From contig NZ_CP068439.1 in assembly GCF_016757735.1 (NCBI RefSeq), positions 2,294,001-2,358,000 on the forward strand: a stretch of DNA of 64,000 nt, read 5' to 3'. The stretch comes from Aequorivita iocasae (GTDB lineage Bacteria; Bacteroidota; Bacteroidia; Flavobacteriales; Flavobacteriaceae). The notes beneath the pieces were generated by a model. It was given only the letters and a program-made list of their open reading frames with translations. It made no database searches and had not been told where the DNA came from. Shown here one piece after another: positions 33,540-42,611 of this stretch (position 1 is the first letter of the stretch; each line of letters opens with the position of its first letter). The position numbers were made by a program, and so were the translations under genes.

Positions 33540-34172
33540 ATGAAAATGCGCCTCATTTTTTCCTTTGTTGTTTGTACATTAATCGGTTGTTCAAGTAGCC
33601 GTTTGGTTGATGAATATAGAGATACAGAAACTCCAAATTTTCAGGCAAATAAAGTGTTGGTAGTTGGTTTAACACCAGATGGGGGGCTTCAGCGGCAATT
33701 TGAGTACAGCCTGCAACAAGCCTTGGAAAAGGAAGATGTAATTGCCGTAAAAAGTGTTGATTATTTTAAAAGTACCTTTTTTGAAAACAATCAAACCGAA
33801 GAAAATTTAAAAAATATTGAAAATGAACTTTTAACTGCAGGTTTTGATGCTGTGCTTTTTTCAAAAGTTACCGGACAGGAAAGTATGGTCACAATCGCTC
33901 AATCTTATAGAAACCTTACAAAATCCTTTGAATCATTCAGTGATTATTATAAGGAAAATAGACCTGTGTATGGTAATGAGCAGAGCGAAGACTATCCAGT
34001 TTATAATACCGAAACTTCATTGTACTGTCTCTGCCCCGGCAAGGAGCGTGAACTAATCTGGCGGGGCAAGATAAACATTGTCAATCCGCCGGGAGCTGCA
34101 TCCACAATTCGTGATTATGTAAAAACAATTGTGAAAACGCTAAAAAGGAATAACCTTCTAATTGCAAATTAG
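33540..34172 (+). CDS. Lipoprotein, unknown
   Basis: A 210-residue lipoprotein (MRLIFSFVVCTLIGC, Cys about residue 17) of a family common in Flavobacteriia and sometimes misnamed cardiolipin synthetase. The body begins NKVLVVGLTPDGGLQRQFEYSL, then AGFDAVLFSKVTGQE, and ends with a helix GAASTIRDYVKTIVKTLK. It resembles a Rossmann-like DUF4136-type periplasmic domain. Function unknown. Its stop is 1 base from the stop of the convergent usp gene. Confidence 0.65.
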   Translation: MKMRLIFSFVVCTLIGCSSSRLVDEYRDTETPNFQANKVLVVGLTPDGGLQRQFEYSLQQALEKEDVIAVKSVDYFKSTFFENNQTEENLKNIENELLTAGFDAVLFSKVTGQESMVTIAQSYRNLTKSFESFSDYYKENRPVYGNEQSEDYPVYNTETSLYCLCPGKERELIWRGKINIVNPPGAASTIRDYVKTIVKTLKRNNLLIAN

Positions 34173-34173
34173 T

Positions 34174-35001
34174 TTACTCGTGAAGTACCAACAGTGGTAC
34201 AAGTGACCCATATTTGATTTTTGAGGTTTCTGAGCCAAATATAAAACGATCGAGAAAATTTTTGCGCTCCACTATCATGGCATGCAGTTGAACGGGAATT
34301 AACTGCTCAAAGGCATTAATGGCCATTGATGCGGGTATATTTTTAATAGAAAAACGTTCAAAACCTATTTCTTTGAATACCTCTTCAGTATGGTTCCTTT
34401 GCGAGGACAGTTCAATACTTTCTTCCTCTATTTCAAGAATTTTTAAGGAGGCGTTGTGTTTCTTTACTATTTCCGAAATGATATTGAGCGATTTGTGTGC
34501 TAAATCATATTGATAATTTAGCGATAGCAAAACAGAATTAATTTTTTCAAAAACAAAATCTTCAGGAATCACAATAACGGGACAATCCACGTTTCGTATA
34601 ATTTTCAAGGTATTACTTCCAAAAATAACCTCTGCAGCACCTGTTGCACCGTTGGATCCCATTATTATTAAATCAATATTGTTTAACGCTACAGCTTGGT
34701 TTACAGCATCCACAATATTGTCAAAATCAATTTTTGGAACAAAGGTGAATTCCTCTCCTTCCGAAATTGATTCACAATATTGGACCATTTTTTCCAGCTC
34801 CTTTTTATTATCGTTCAAAATGCCTTCATAAACCGATGCACCAGGAGCACCATAAAGAACATCGGCAGTTATATAGCCCGAAGTTTTTTGCGAGTTGAGA
34901 ATATGAAACGTACACTTTTCAGCTTCAAAAAATTTCAGAGCATACCTAATCGCATTCCTTGAGTTTTTTGAAAAATCTGTGGGTAAGAGTATGTTTTTCA
35001 T
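34174..35001 (-). CDS. Universal stress protein, tandem UspA domains
   Basis: A 275-residue two-domain Usp, starting at ATG 35001 (MKNILLPTDFSKNSRNAIRYA in part). A longer frame with a TTG at 35019 is excluded because the -7 element of the predicted promoter covers it. Domain 1 carries MGSNGATGAAEVIFGSNT, an intact nucleotide motif; domain 2 is degenerate and ends VPLLVLHE. Divergent from the nos operon, with its own operator. Confidence 0.9.
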   Translation of the reverse strand: MKNILLPTDFSKNSRNAIRYALKFFEAEKCTFHILNSQKTSGYITADVLYGAPGASVYEGILNDNKKELEKMVQYCESISEGEEFTFVPKIDFDNIVDAVNQAVALNNIDLIIMGSNGATGAAEVIFGSNTLKIIRNVDCPVIVIPEDFVFEKINSVLLSLNYQYDLAHKSLNIISEIVKKHNASLKILEIEEESIELSSQRNHTEEVFKEIGFERFSIKNIPASMAINAFEQLIPVQLHAMIVERKNFLDRFIFGSETSKIKYGSLVPLLVLHE

Positions 35002-35016
35002 CTTTTTGATTTTCTT

Positions 35017-35059
35017 CAAAAATAATTTTTATAATCAATATTTAAAATGATTTTAATCA
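35017..35059 (-). promoter_or_regulatory. usp promoter (minus strand), FNR/CRP-like operator
   Basis: Operator TGATTTTAATCA (35048-35059, palindromic) and, on the minus strand, -7 element TATTTTTG (35024 to 35017). Centres are exactly 33 bp apart. Predicted start near 35013, about 12 bases before the start codon at 35001. Confidence 0.7.
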
Positions 35060-35157
35060 TAATTAAAGGGATTGAAAATCAAAATCTTTGTCCTTTTCAT
35101 AAGTTTTATTGGGCTAGGAATTAGAGACAAAAAATAAAAGATAAAAATATCCTTATA

Positions 35158-35200
35158 TGATAAAAATCATATTTTATAAAACGGTTCACCACTAAATTTG
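35158..35200 (+). promoter_or_regulatory. nos operon promoter, FNR/CRP-like operator
   Basis: Operator TGATAAAAATCA (35158-35169) followed by TATTTT; -7 element TAAATTTG (35193-35200). Centres are exactly 33 bp apart. Predicted start near 35204, about 21 bases before the cytochrome c start at 35225. Confidence 0.75.
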
Positions 35201-35224
35201 TCATATAAATTAATCTTAACTACT

Positions 35225-35728
35225 ATGAAAATTATAATGAAATCCCTAGCCGCGATAGCAATCCTAACCTTGATAAGCTGTGGCGGAAAAGAAGAAAAAA
35301 AGAATGATAGCATCCAGATTGGCCAAAAGCCTGCAGCTACCGAAACCCCTAAAGAAGAACCAGCCTCAACGGAAAAACCTTCAGAGATGGTTGACTTAAC
35401 CAATAAGGGTATTGGCCCAATTAAAAATGTAGAGCTTTCACCGGAAATAGACCAGGCAATGGCTGCCAAAGGAATGGAAGTTTATAAAACAAAATGTATG
35501 GCTTGCCACAAGCCCGACAAAAAGTTTATTGGTCCGGCACCAACTGGAATTTTAAAAAGACGAACTCCAGAGTGGATTATGAATATGATCTTAAACCCAG
35601 AGGAAATGACCCAAAAAGATCCGCTGGCGCACGAACTTTTAAAAGAGTTTAATGGTTCACCGATGGCAAATCAGGGACTCTCCGAAGAGGAAGCCAGACA
35701 AGTATTGGAATATTTTAGAACGCTTTAA
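35225..35728 (+). CDS. Monohaem cytochrome c lipoprotein of the nos operon
   Basis: A 167-residue lipoprotein. Start at ATG 35225; an upstream TTG frame overlaps the -7 element. Signal ends LTLISC. An Ala/Pro/Glu linker (about 25-70) leads to one class I cytochrome c domain with haem motif CMACH in KTKCMACHKPDKKFIGP and a probable axial Met in GSPMANQG. It should carry electrons in the periplasm to NosZ. First gene of the nos operon; a hairpin separates it from the fasciclin gene. Expected role inferred from context. Confidence 0.85.
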   Translation: MKIIMKSLAAIAILTLISCGGKEEKKNDSIQIGQKPAATETPKEEPASTEKPSEMVDLTNKGIGPIKNVELSPEIDQAMAAKGMEVYKTKCMACHKPDKKFIGPAPTGILKRRTPEWIMNMILNPEEMTQKDPLAHELLKEFNGSPMANQGLSEEEARQVLEYFRTL

Positions 35729-35748
35729 CACATACTTAAATAACCAAC

Positions 35749-35777
35749 CCCTTGCAGGGTCTTAGAACCTGCAAGGG
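35749..35777 (+). terminator. Intercistronic hairpin in the nos operon
   Basis: CCCTTGCAGG (35749-35758) pairs perfectly with CCTGCAAGGG (35768-35777), loop GTCTTAGAA. It has no T run, so it is more likely an RNA-processing or stabilising stem, or a mobile palindrome, than a terminator. It lies between the cytochrome and fasciclin genes. Confidence 0.6.
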
Positions 35778-35794
35778 CTAAAACCAGAACCAAT

Positions 35795-36370
35795 ATGAAA
35801 ACCTTTATTAAACTGCTATTTTTTTCAGCTGCGATCCTTGTTTTAGCAGCCTGTAAAAATGAATCTACCGAAGGTAATGCAACTGTTTCAGACAGTGCTG
35901 CAACGCCTGGCTCCACTTCAGAAAAACAAGGTCAGGCATTTATTGAGAATGACGAATCAAAACCGAATGTACTCCAAATTGCAATTGGCTCTCCAGACCA
36001 CAGTACACTTGTAGCCGCAGTACAAGCAGCAGAATTGGAAAACGCTTTGGTGAATGCAGGGCCCTTAATGGTTTTTGCTCCTACCAATGCAGCCTTTGAT
36101 GCATTGCCAGCGGGAACTGTGGAAGATCTTTTAAAGCCAGAAAACAAAGATAAACTGGCATATATTTTAAAAAACCATGTTACGCCGGGTAACTATTCCA
36201 AAGATTTTTTGAAGAAATTTAAAAAATTGGGACAGGCAAGCAATGAAAACGTTTCCGTGGAGGTAAAAGGAGATGATGTATTTGTGGGCGGTGCTAAAAT
36301 TATAGCAAGCGTGCCAGCCGGTAACGGTATTGTACACGTGGTTGATAAAGTGATATTACCAGCAAACTAA
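35795..36370 (+). CDS. Fasciclin-domain lipoprotein of the nos operon
   Basis: A 191-residue lipoprotein (signal ends LVLAAC). After a 40-residue acidic linker it carries one FAS1 domain: HSTLVAAVQAAELENALV, GPLMVFAPTNAAFDALPAG, YILKNHVTPGNY and the terminal AGNGIVHVVDKVILP. FAS1 domains are usually adhesive, but FAS1 lipoproteins recur beside nosZ in Bacteroidota, suggesting a role in maturation or complex formation at the outer surface of the membrane. It starts 28 bases before nosZ. Confidence 0.85.
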   Translation: MKTFIKLLFFSAAILVLAACKNESTEGNATVSDSAATPGSTSEKQGQAFIENDESKPNVLQIAIGSPDHSTLVAAVQAAELENALVNAGPLMVFAPTNAAFDALPAGTVEDLLKPENKDKLAYILKNHVTPGNYSKDFLKKFKKLGQASNENVSVEVKGDDVFVGGAKIIASVPAGNGIVHVVDKVILPAN

Positions 36371-36397
36371 TCGATTGAATAATATAAATTAAAAACA

Positions 36398-38365
36398 ATG
36401 AGAAAAACAATTAATATCTTGGTTTCACTTATTATGGTTGCCGGTTTGGTAGGCTGTAACAATGGTGGAAACAAAAAAGGAAACAAGGGGCAAGGTGGTT
36501 TAGCTACCAACGCCGCTGAAAAAGTGTATGTAGCTCCTGGGGAGCATGATGAATTTTACGCCTTTATTTCTGGAGGTTTTAGTGGGCAGCTTTCTGTTTA
36601 TGGCTTACCATCAGGGCGTTTGTTCAAAGTGATTCCTGTCTTCTCCCAAGATGCTGAAAAAGCTTGGGGTTATAATGAGGAAACCAAACCAATGTTAGAA
36701 ACTTCATTCGGTTTTGTGCCTTGGGATGATAGTCACCACCCAGACATTTCACAAACGAATGGTGAATTGGACGGACGTTGGGTATTCATAAACGGTAACA
36801 ACACGCCGCGTATTGCACGTATTGATTTAACCACTTTTGAAACTGCTGAAATTATTGAAATTCCAAACAGTGCCGGTAACCACAGTTCTTCTTTCATTAC
36901 AGAAAATACCGAATATGTTGTTGCAGGAACACGTTTTTCAGTGCCCGTGCCACAGCGAGATATGCCGATTAAGGAATATAAAGGAAACTTTAAAGGCGCC
37001 CTTTCATTTATTAGTGTAGATCAAGAAACCGGCCGAATGGGCATTAAATTCCAATTGATGATGCCTGGGTTTGATTACGACCTTTCGCACCCTGGACGCG
37101 ATAAATCACACGGATGGTTCTTCTTTACAACCTATAACACTGAAGAGGCAAACACTCTGTTGGAAGTAAACGCTTCACAAAACGATAAAGACTTCATTGC
37201 AGCCGTAAACTGGAAGAAAATAGAAGAGTACGTAAACAATGGCGGCGGAACAAAAGTTCCAGCAAAATATGCGCACAATGTTTACGATGATGAAACACAT
37301 ACTGCCACCTCTACTATGATGGATGAAGTACTTACAGTTAATCCACTGGATGTTCCCGGAGCTGTTTACTTTCTTCCTACCCCTAAATCACCACACGGTT
37401 GTGACGTAGATCCTACGGGAGAATACATTGTAGGTAACGGAAAACTTTCTGCCGATTTAACAGTGCACTCGTTTACCAAAATGCTTGATGCAATCGAAAA
37501 CAAGAAATTTGATGGGGAGGCTTACGGTATTCCAATCTTGAAATTTGAAGATGTACTTGCCGGGACTGTAAAACAACCAGGCTTAGGCCCATTGCACACC
37601 GAGTTTGATGGTAAAGGGAACGCTTATACAACATTCTTCATTTCTTCTGAAGTTGTAAAATGGAAAGTAGGAACTTGGGAAGTTGTAGATCGTCAGCCAG
37701 CATACTATTCCGTTGGGCACGGTATGATCCCTGGTGGAAACTCACGCAAGCCTTTTGGAAAGTATTTTGTGTCTATGAACAAGATTACGAAAGACCGCTA
37801 CTTACCAACAGGACCAGAGGTTACCCAATCGGCCCAGCTGTATGATATTAGTGGCGATAAGATGGAACTTTTGCTGGATTTCCCAACAATTGGTGAGCCA
37901 CACTACGCTGCCGGTATTCCAGCAGATATTGTTGCAAAAAATTCTAGACAAATATTTAAACTTGCCGAGAACAAGCACAAATATGCCACACTTTCTGATG
38001 GCGATGCAAGGGTAGAGCGCAATGGAAACGAAGTTCATATTTATATGACGATGATTCGAAGTCACTTCAATCCAGATAATATTGAAGGTATAAAAGTGGG
38101 CGACAAAGTTTATTTCCACGTCACAAATCACGAGCAAGATTACGACGTGCCCCACGGTGTGAGCATGATTGGGGCAAATACTTCTGAATTGCTTATTATG
38201 CCAGGCCAGACCGAAACCTTTGTTTGGGAGCCTAAACAGGCCGGAGTATGGCCGTTTTATTGTACTGATTTCTGTTCTGCGCTGCACCAAGAAATGCAAG
38301 GGTATGTTCGCGTAAGCCCAGCAGGTTCCAATACAGAGCTTAAATGGTCTTTAGGAGAAGATTAA
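36398..38365 (+). CDS. nosZ: Nitrous oxide reductase, Sec-type clade II lipoprotein
   Basis: A 655-residue enzyme reducing N2O to N2 at a copper-sulfur CuZ site. The signal is a Sec lipobox (GLVGC), not Tat, which marks clade II (atypical) NosZ. CuZ ligands are visible: DDSHHPD where clade I has DxHHxH, AGNHSS, SPHGCDVDP, GHGMIPGG and GEPHYA (EPHD in clade I). The C-terminal CuA cupredoxin has VTNHEQDYDVPHG and CTDFCSALHQEM (C-x3-C-x3-H-x2-M). Third gene of the nos operon. Complete and of normal length. The signal places it in the periplasm, anchored to a membrane. Confidence 0.97.
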   Translation: MRKTINILVSLIMVAGLVGCNNGGNKKGNKGQGGLATNAAEKVYVAPGEHDEFYAFISGGFSGQLSVYGLPSGRLFKVIPVFSQDAEKAWGYNEETKPMLETSFGFVPWDDSHHPDISQTNGELDGRWVFINGNNTPRIARIDLTTFETAEIIEIPNSAGNHSSSFITENTEYVVAGTRFSVPVPQRDMPIKEYKGNFKGALSFISVDQETGRMGIKFQLMMPGFDYDLSHPGRDKSHGWFFFTTYNTEEANTLLEVNASQNDKDFIAAVNWKKIEEYVNNGGGTKVPAKYAHNVYDDETHTATSTMMDEVLTVNPLDVPGAVYFLPTPKSPHGCDVDPTGEYIVGNGKLSADLTVHSFTKMLDAIENKKFDGEAYGIPILKFEDVLAGTVKQPGLGPLHTEFDGKGNAYTTFFISSEVVKWKVGTWEVVDRQPAYYSVGHGMIPGGNSRKPFGKYFVSMNKITKDRYLPTGPEVTQSAQLYDISGDKMELLLDFPTIGEPHYAAGIPADIVAKNSRQIFKLAENKHKYATLSDGDARVERNGNEVHIYMTMIRSHFNPDNIEGIKVGDKVYFHVTNHEQDYDVPHGVSMIGANTSELLIMPGQTETFVWEPKQAGVWPFYCTDFCSALHQEMQGYVRVSPAGSNTELKWSLGED

Positions 38366-38421
38366 TAAAGAAGTTTTTAGTTGTGAAAATACTGGATTAG
38401 TGAAGATGGTATTTTCAAAGG

Positions 38422-38456
38422 AAAGACGGGGGGTTCGTTGATTTCCCCCCGTCTTT
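38422..38456 (+). terminator. Strong hairpin between nosZ and the nosB-like gene
   Basis: AAAGACGGGGGG (38422-38433) pairs with CCCCCCGTCTTT (38445-38456) around an 11-base loop. The 12-bp GC-rich stem ends in only three T, so it may partly terminate or, more likely, protect and stabilise the nosZ message so that the enzyme is made in excess of the accessory proteins. Confidence 0.75.
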
Positions 38457-38567
38457 AAAAAAAACCTAAGACCTTGTCTTTTACCTAAATATTAAATCAG
38501 CTATCTGCACAAACGCTTAAACAGAAAAACCAACCGTACTGATGTTTAAGATTTAAAATCCAACAAA

Positions 38568-39194
38568 ATGAGAAAAGCAGGAATATTAATGATAATTGGC
38601 TCTTTGTTGCTATTGGGTCTGTTTAAATTTCCATTATGGAATATTATGTTGGGCGCACCTCAATATCCAGATCCGCTTGGAATGGATATTTATATTGAAG
38701 GGATAAAAGGCGTTCAGGAATTTGACATAAAAAATATTGACGGGCTAAACCATTACATTGGTATGAAAACCATACCACAGCCTGAAGATATGTGGGAGTT
38801 TGAAGTGTTTCCTACAGTTATCGCTATTATGGTTGCAATTGGCGTAGTTATTGGCTTGCTTGGTTTCTTCGGAAAAGTAAATTACAAGTGGTTTCTGGGG
38901 TGGTTCATTTTAATGTCAGTGTTGGGAATACTTGGAATGTATGATTTTAACGCTTGGCTCATTGACTATGGTACCAATCTAGACCCAAAAGCCATTATGA
39001 AATTGTTAAATCCAGACGGTACCCCTATGACTTATAAACCACCTCTTATAGGCTATCAAAAGATGCTTAACTTTGATGTAGATTCATGGCCGGCAACAGG
39101 CGCATATATGATGTTTGTGGGTATGATGCTAACGGTCGTAGCTTTCTTTGTTGGAAAGAAAGAATATAAAAAATTAAGAAAAATTAAACCTTAA
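38568..39194 (+). CDS. nosB: NosB-like four-helix membrane protein
   Basis: A 208-residue inner-membrane protein with four predicted helices (about 5-24, 84-105, 112-130, 178-200). The periplasmic loops hold GAPQYPDPLGMDIYIEGIKG and the NPDGTPMTYKPPLIGYQKML segment (positions about 143-162). It matches the membrane protein described as NosB that directly follows clade II nosZ in many Bacteroidota. Its exact function in N2O reduction is not known; a role in electron supply or assembly is assumed. Placed 200 bases after nosZ. Confidence 0.75.
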   Translation: MRKAGILMIIGSLLLLGLFKFPLWNIMLGAPQYPDPLGMDIYIEGIKGVQEFDIKNIDGLNHYIGMKTIPQPEDMWEFEVFPTVIAIMVAIGVVIGLLGFFGKVNYKWFLGWFILMSVLGILGMYDFNAWLIDYGTNLDPKAIMKLLNPDGTPMTYKPPLIGYQKMLNFDVDSWPATGAYMMFVGMMLTVVAFFVGKKEYKKLRKIKP

Positions 39195-39209
39195 AACAGT
39201 AACTGCATA

Positions 39210-39644
39210 ATGAAACTTTTTTTCTTGTTAAGTATAATTACCGTGTTGCTTGTATCGTGCAACGTAAGTCCACAGCATATAGAATATGGAACCGACGCCT
39301 GCCACTACTGTAATATGACCATTGTGGACCGTCAACACGCGGCACAGCTTGTGACGACTAAAGGAAAAGCCTTTAAATATGATGCCATTGAGTGTATGGT
39401 CCATTCCTTACAGGATGATAAAAATGATTCAGAAATTGCGCTCTATTTAGTTGCCGATTTTAACCAAGCAGGGCAGTTGATAGACGCTACTATGGCTTTC
39501 TATCTAGTGAGTGAACAAATTACCAGCCCCATGGGTGCAAATCTTTCTGCTTTTGAAAATGAAAAATCTGCCCAAAACGCAAAGCAAAAATTTACTGGAG
39601 AAGTATTTTCTTGGGAAAAAATTCAAAAGCATTTAAAACAATAA
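39210..39644 (+). CDS. nosL: NosL copper chaperone lipoprotein
   Basis: A 144-residue lipoprotein (signal ends LLVSC). It has the NosL copper site DACHYCNMTIVD (CxxCxM) and the following strand pattern RQHAAQLVTTKGKAFKYDA. NosL binds Cu(I) and delivers it for CuZ assembly. It starts 15 bases after the nosB-like gene. The normal order nosL-nosD-nosF-nosY follows. Confidence 0.95.
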   Translation: MKLFFLLSIITVLLVSCNVSPQHIEYGTDACHYCNMTIVDRQHAAQLVTTKGKAFKYDAIECMVHSLQDDKNDSEIALYLVADFNQAGQLIDATMAFYLVSEQITSPMGANLSAFENEKSAQNAKQKFTGEVFSWEKIQKHLKQ

Positions 39645-39711
39645 TGTAAAATCTTAAGTAAAAATCCCGACTAAACAAACCCTTTTTTTAATTAGTAGTC
39701 TTATCTTAAAA

Positions 39712-40965
39712 TTGAAACGCACACTTCAAATATTCACTTTTATTTTCTTTGTTTTTTATTTCGCTCAAGGCTGGACAAAAACAATAACTGTTTGCCAGAA
39801 CTGTACAATAAAAACAATTCAGGAAGGAATAAACCAGGCTTCGGAAGGAGATACGGTTGTGGTGAAAAAAGGAAGATACCCAGAATTTAATATAACCATA
39901 GACAAAAGCCTTATTTTGCTGGGAGAAAACCTTCCCATTATTGATGGTCTTGACAAAGGCGAAATCATCAAAATTGTGGCAGACAATGTTACTGTTGATG
40001 GTTTTAAAATTATAAACGTGGGCACGAGCTATACTTCAGATTACGCTGCGGTTAGAGTAATAAAAAAAGATGGTTTTTTGATCCAAAATCTGGAACTCGA
40101 AAAACTTTTCTTTGGAATATATCTAGAAAAAGCCAATAACGGAAAAGTGCTGAATAACACCATAAAAGGCGATGCCGTGAACGAATACAATTCCGGCAAC
40201 GGCATACAGCTTTGGTACTGCAAGAATGTTGAGGTTAGTGGAAACAACGTTCAGAACGTTCGCGACGGAATCTATCTGGAATTTTCAGACAATATTATAA
40301 TCAGCCACAATCTTAGCCGGAACAACCTGCGGTACGGGCTGCACTTTATGTTCAGCAACAACGATATTTATGAATACAATACTTTTGAGAACAATGGGGC
40401 AGGTGTGGCAGTCATGTTTTCGAAATTTATTGAAATGAATAATAATGTCTTTATGGAAAATTGGGGAACTGCTGCTTTCGGACTTCTTTTGAAAGAAATT
40501 AACGATGCCAAAATAACAAACAATGTTTTTAAAGAGAACACCGTGGGAATAAACATTGAAGGCAGCAACCGTATTGCTTATAAAAACAATAATTTCATAA
40601 GTAATGGTTGGGCAATAAAAGTGCGCGGTGCTTGCTACACCAACATTTTTGAGAATAATAATTTCCTGTATAATTCTTTCGATATTTCATACAATAGCAA
40701 CCTGAACGACAATAAGTTTAGCCATAATTTTTGGAGCAATTATACGGGTTACGATTTGGATAAAAATGGCATTGGCGATGTACCGTACCGTCCCGTAAAA
40801 CTGTTTTCCTATATCGTAAACCGTACTCCGGAAACCATCATTCTGCTGCGAAGCCTGTTTATAGACATTATAGATTTTTCAGAAAAAGTTTCCCCCGTTT
40901 TTACTCCTGATAATTTGGTAGACGAAAACCCAAAAATGAAGCCCATAAAACATGATAGAAGTTAA
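39712..40965 (+). CDS. nosD: NosD, periplasmic beta-helix copper-site assembly protein
   Basis: A 417-residue secreted right-handed beta-helix (CASH-domain) protein. TTG at 39712 is the only start that gives the signal peptide (TLQIFTFIFFVFYFAQG). The repeats of the helix are visible as NIIISHNLSRNNLRYG, NNDIYEYNTFENNGAG, NNVFMENWG and so on, about 10 coils. NosD works with NosF and NosY in the assembly of the CuZ site (sulfur/copper delivery). Its end overlaps nosF by 14 bases. Confidence 0.93.
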   Translation: MKRTLQIFTFIFFVFYFAQGWTKTITVCQNCTIKTIQEGINQASEGDTVVVKKGRYPEFNITIDKSLILLGENLPIIDGLDKGEIIKIVADNVTVDGFKIINVGTSYTSDYAAVRVIKKDGFLIQNLELEKLFFGIYLEKANNGKVLNNTIKGDAVNEYNSGNGIQLWYCKNVEVSGNNVQNVRDGIYLEFSDNIIISHNLSRNNLRYGLHFMFSNNDIYEYNTFENNGAGVAVMFSKFIEMNNNVFMENWGTAAFGLLLKEINDAKITNNVFKENTVGINIEGSNRIAYKNNNFISNGWAIKVRGACYTNIFENNNFLYNSFDISYNSNLNDNKFSHNFWSNYTGYDLDKNGIGDVPYRPVKLFSYIVNRTPETIILLRSLFIDIIDFSEKVSPVFTPDNLVDENPKMKPIKHDRS

Positions 40966-41662
40966 GAATTTATATAAAAAATTTGGCAAGAACGAAGTGC
41001 TCAAGGGCATCGACCTCACTATTGATCGCGGTGGAATATTTTCCGTACTCGGCCCAAACGGGTCTGGAAAAACCACGCTCATAAAATGTATTTTGGGAAT
41101 GGTTTTGCCAGATTCGGGACAAATTTTCATCGATGGGAAACCGTTGAAAAACAATTTCAAGTACCGAAATGAAATAGACTATCTGCCACAAATAGCAAAC
41201 TTTCCGGGCAATTTGAAAGTGAGCGAACTTATTGATATGATCAAGGATCTGCGCGATGCCAAAGCAACAAAAGATGTAGAATTGATCGAACTGTTCAAAC
41301 TGCAACCTTTTCTCAATAAAAAACTGGCAAACCTTTCCGGCGGCACGAAACAAAAGGTGAATTTGGTACTGACATTTATGTTTGACAGTCCTTTGATAAT
41401 CCTTGATGAGCCCACGAGCGGTCTCGATCCAATTTCACATTTACGGTTAAAGAATCTAATTTTTTCCGAAAGGGAAAAAGGCAAAACTATTTTGGTAACC
41501 TCACACATTTTAAGTTTTGTGGAAGAAATTGCCGACGAGATTGTTTTTCTTTTGGAAGGAAAAATTTATTTCAAGGGTAGTATTCCAGATTTGAAGGCAA
41601 AGACCGAACAACCCGATTTTGAACACGCCATAGCCTCCATTTTATCCTCAAGTTATGCTTAA
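40952..41662 (+). CDS. nosF: NosF ABC transporter ATPase
   Basis: A 236-residue ABC ATPase. Walker A GPNGSGKTT, Q-loop LPQI, signature LSGGTKQKV, Walker B LIILDEPTSGLD and H-loop TSHIL are all present. It powers the NosDFY complex that matures NosZ. It overlaps nosD by 14 bases and nosY by 8, so the three are translationally coupled. Confidence 0.95.
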   Translation: MIEVKNLYKKFGKNEVLKGIDLTIDRGGIFSVLGPNGSGKTTLIKCILGMVLPDSGQIFIDGKPLKNNFKYRNEIDYLPQIANFPGNLKVSELIDMIKDLRDAKATKDVELIELFKLQPFLNKKLANLSGGTKQKVNLVLTFMFDSPLIILDEPTSGLDPISHLRLKNLIFSEREKGKTILVTSHILSFVEEIADEIVFLLEGKIYFKGSIPDLKAKTEQPDFEHAIASILSSSYA

Positions 41663-42437
41663 AATATTAAAATACAGTTTTTACGATTTAATGCGCAGCC
41701 GCTGGAGCTACGTCTATTTTCTCTTCTATTTATTGCTTGGCGTTGTACTTCTATTTTTGAACAACGATCTATCAAAAGCGGTGATAACCCTAATGAACGT
41801 TATCATTATTTTGGTGCCGCTCATCGGGACCATTTTTGGGGTCATGTATTATTACAACTCCCGCGAATTTACCGAACTGCTTTTGGCACAGCCCGTAAAA
41901 CGTAGTTCTATTTTTCTCGGTCAATATTTTGGAGTGGCAACCTCCCTCTCCATGAGTTTGGTCATTGGCCTCGGAATGCCTTTCGTTTTCTACGGCATTT
42001 TTAACAGTAGCGCTATTTGGGATTTTTCACTCTTGCTTGTAACCGGCGCGTTTTTGACCTTCATTTTTACCGCGTTGGCTTTTGTGATAGCACTTTCAAA
42101 CGAGAATAAAATCAAAGGTTTTGGTTACGCCATACTTTTGTGGTTGTTTATGGCAGTAATTTATGATGGCATCTTTTTAATGTCGCTATTATATTTTGAG
42201 GATTATCCGTTGGATAAATTTTCACTTATCGCAACCATGCTAAACCCGGTAGATCTTTCGCGGGTTTTGATACTTTTAAAACTTGATATTTCTGCCCTTT
42301 TGGGATATACCGGTGCCGTTTTTCAGAAATTTTTTGGAACCAGTTTAGGTTTGACGCTCTCTTCTGTATTGTTGACCTTATGGGTTTTAGTTCCTACTTT
42401 CTTTATTTGGAGAATTGCTAAGCGGAAGGATTTTTAA
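41655..42437 (+). CDS. nosY: NosY ABC permease
   Basis: A 260-residue membrane protein with six predicted helices, starting LKILKYSFYDLMRSRWSYVYFLFY (split: LKILKYSFYDLM, then RSRWSYVYFLF) as in ABC-2 permeases. It forms the membrane part of the NosFY transporter, with NosD bound on the periplasmic side. The gene overlaps nosF and ends the nos operon, with a terminator about 110 bases later. Confidence 0.93.
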   Translation: MLKILKYSFYDLMRSRWSYVYFLFYLLLGVVLLFLNNDLSKAVITLMNVIIILVPLIGTIFGVMYYYNSREFTELLLAQPVKRSSIFLGQYFGVATSLSMSLVIGLGMPFVFYGIFNSSAIWDFSLLLVTGAFLTFIFTALAFVIALSNENKIKGFGYAILLWLFMAVIYDGIFLMSLLYFEDYPLDKFSLIATMLNPVDLSRVLILLKLDISALLGYTGAVFQKFFGTSLGLTLSSVLLTLWVLVPTFFIWRIAKRKDF

Positions 42438-42546
42438 TTGATTTTTTATATGATATTGATACCTGTTATTATAACGTGATATTATTTCAATAATTGGAGA
42501 CAACCCACAAAAAATAACGTTTTATAGCTACTTTATCAGCATCGAA

Positions 42547-42577
42547 TAAAACATTTTCCCTTTTAGGAAATGTTTTA
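42547..42577. terminator. Bidirectional terminator, nosY and acyl-CoA ligase
   Basis: TAAAACATTTTCC (42547-42559) pairs with GGAAATGTTTTA (42566-42577), one T bulged. The A/T-rich outer stem supplies U tracts in both directions. It lies between two convergent genes. Confidence 0.7.
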
Positions 42578-42611
42578 TAATATAACTTTTGATCTTTCAA
42601 ATATTATTCAG

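Noticed and set aside
38422-38456. Intrinsic terminator after nosZ ending the transcript
   Set aside because: Only three T follow the stem before a run of A, and nosB-L-D-F-Y continue on the same strand without a recognisable promoter; partial termination or mRNA stabilisation is more likely.
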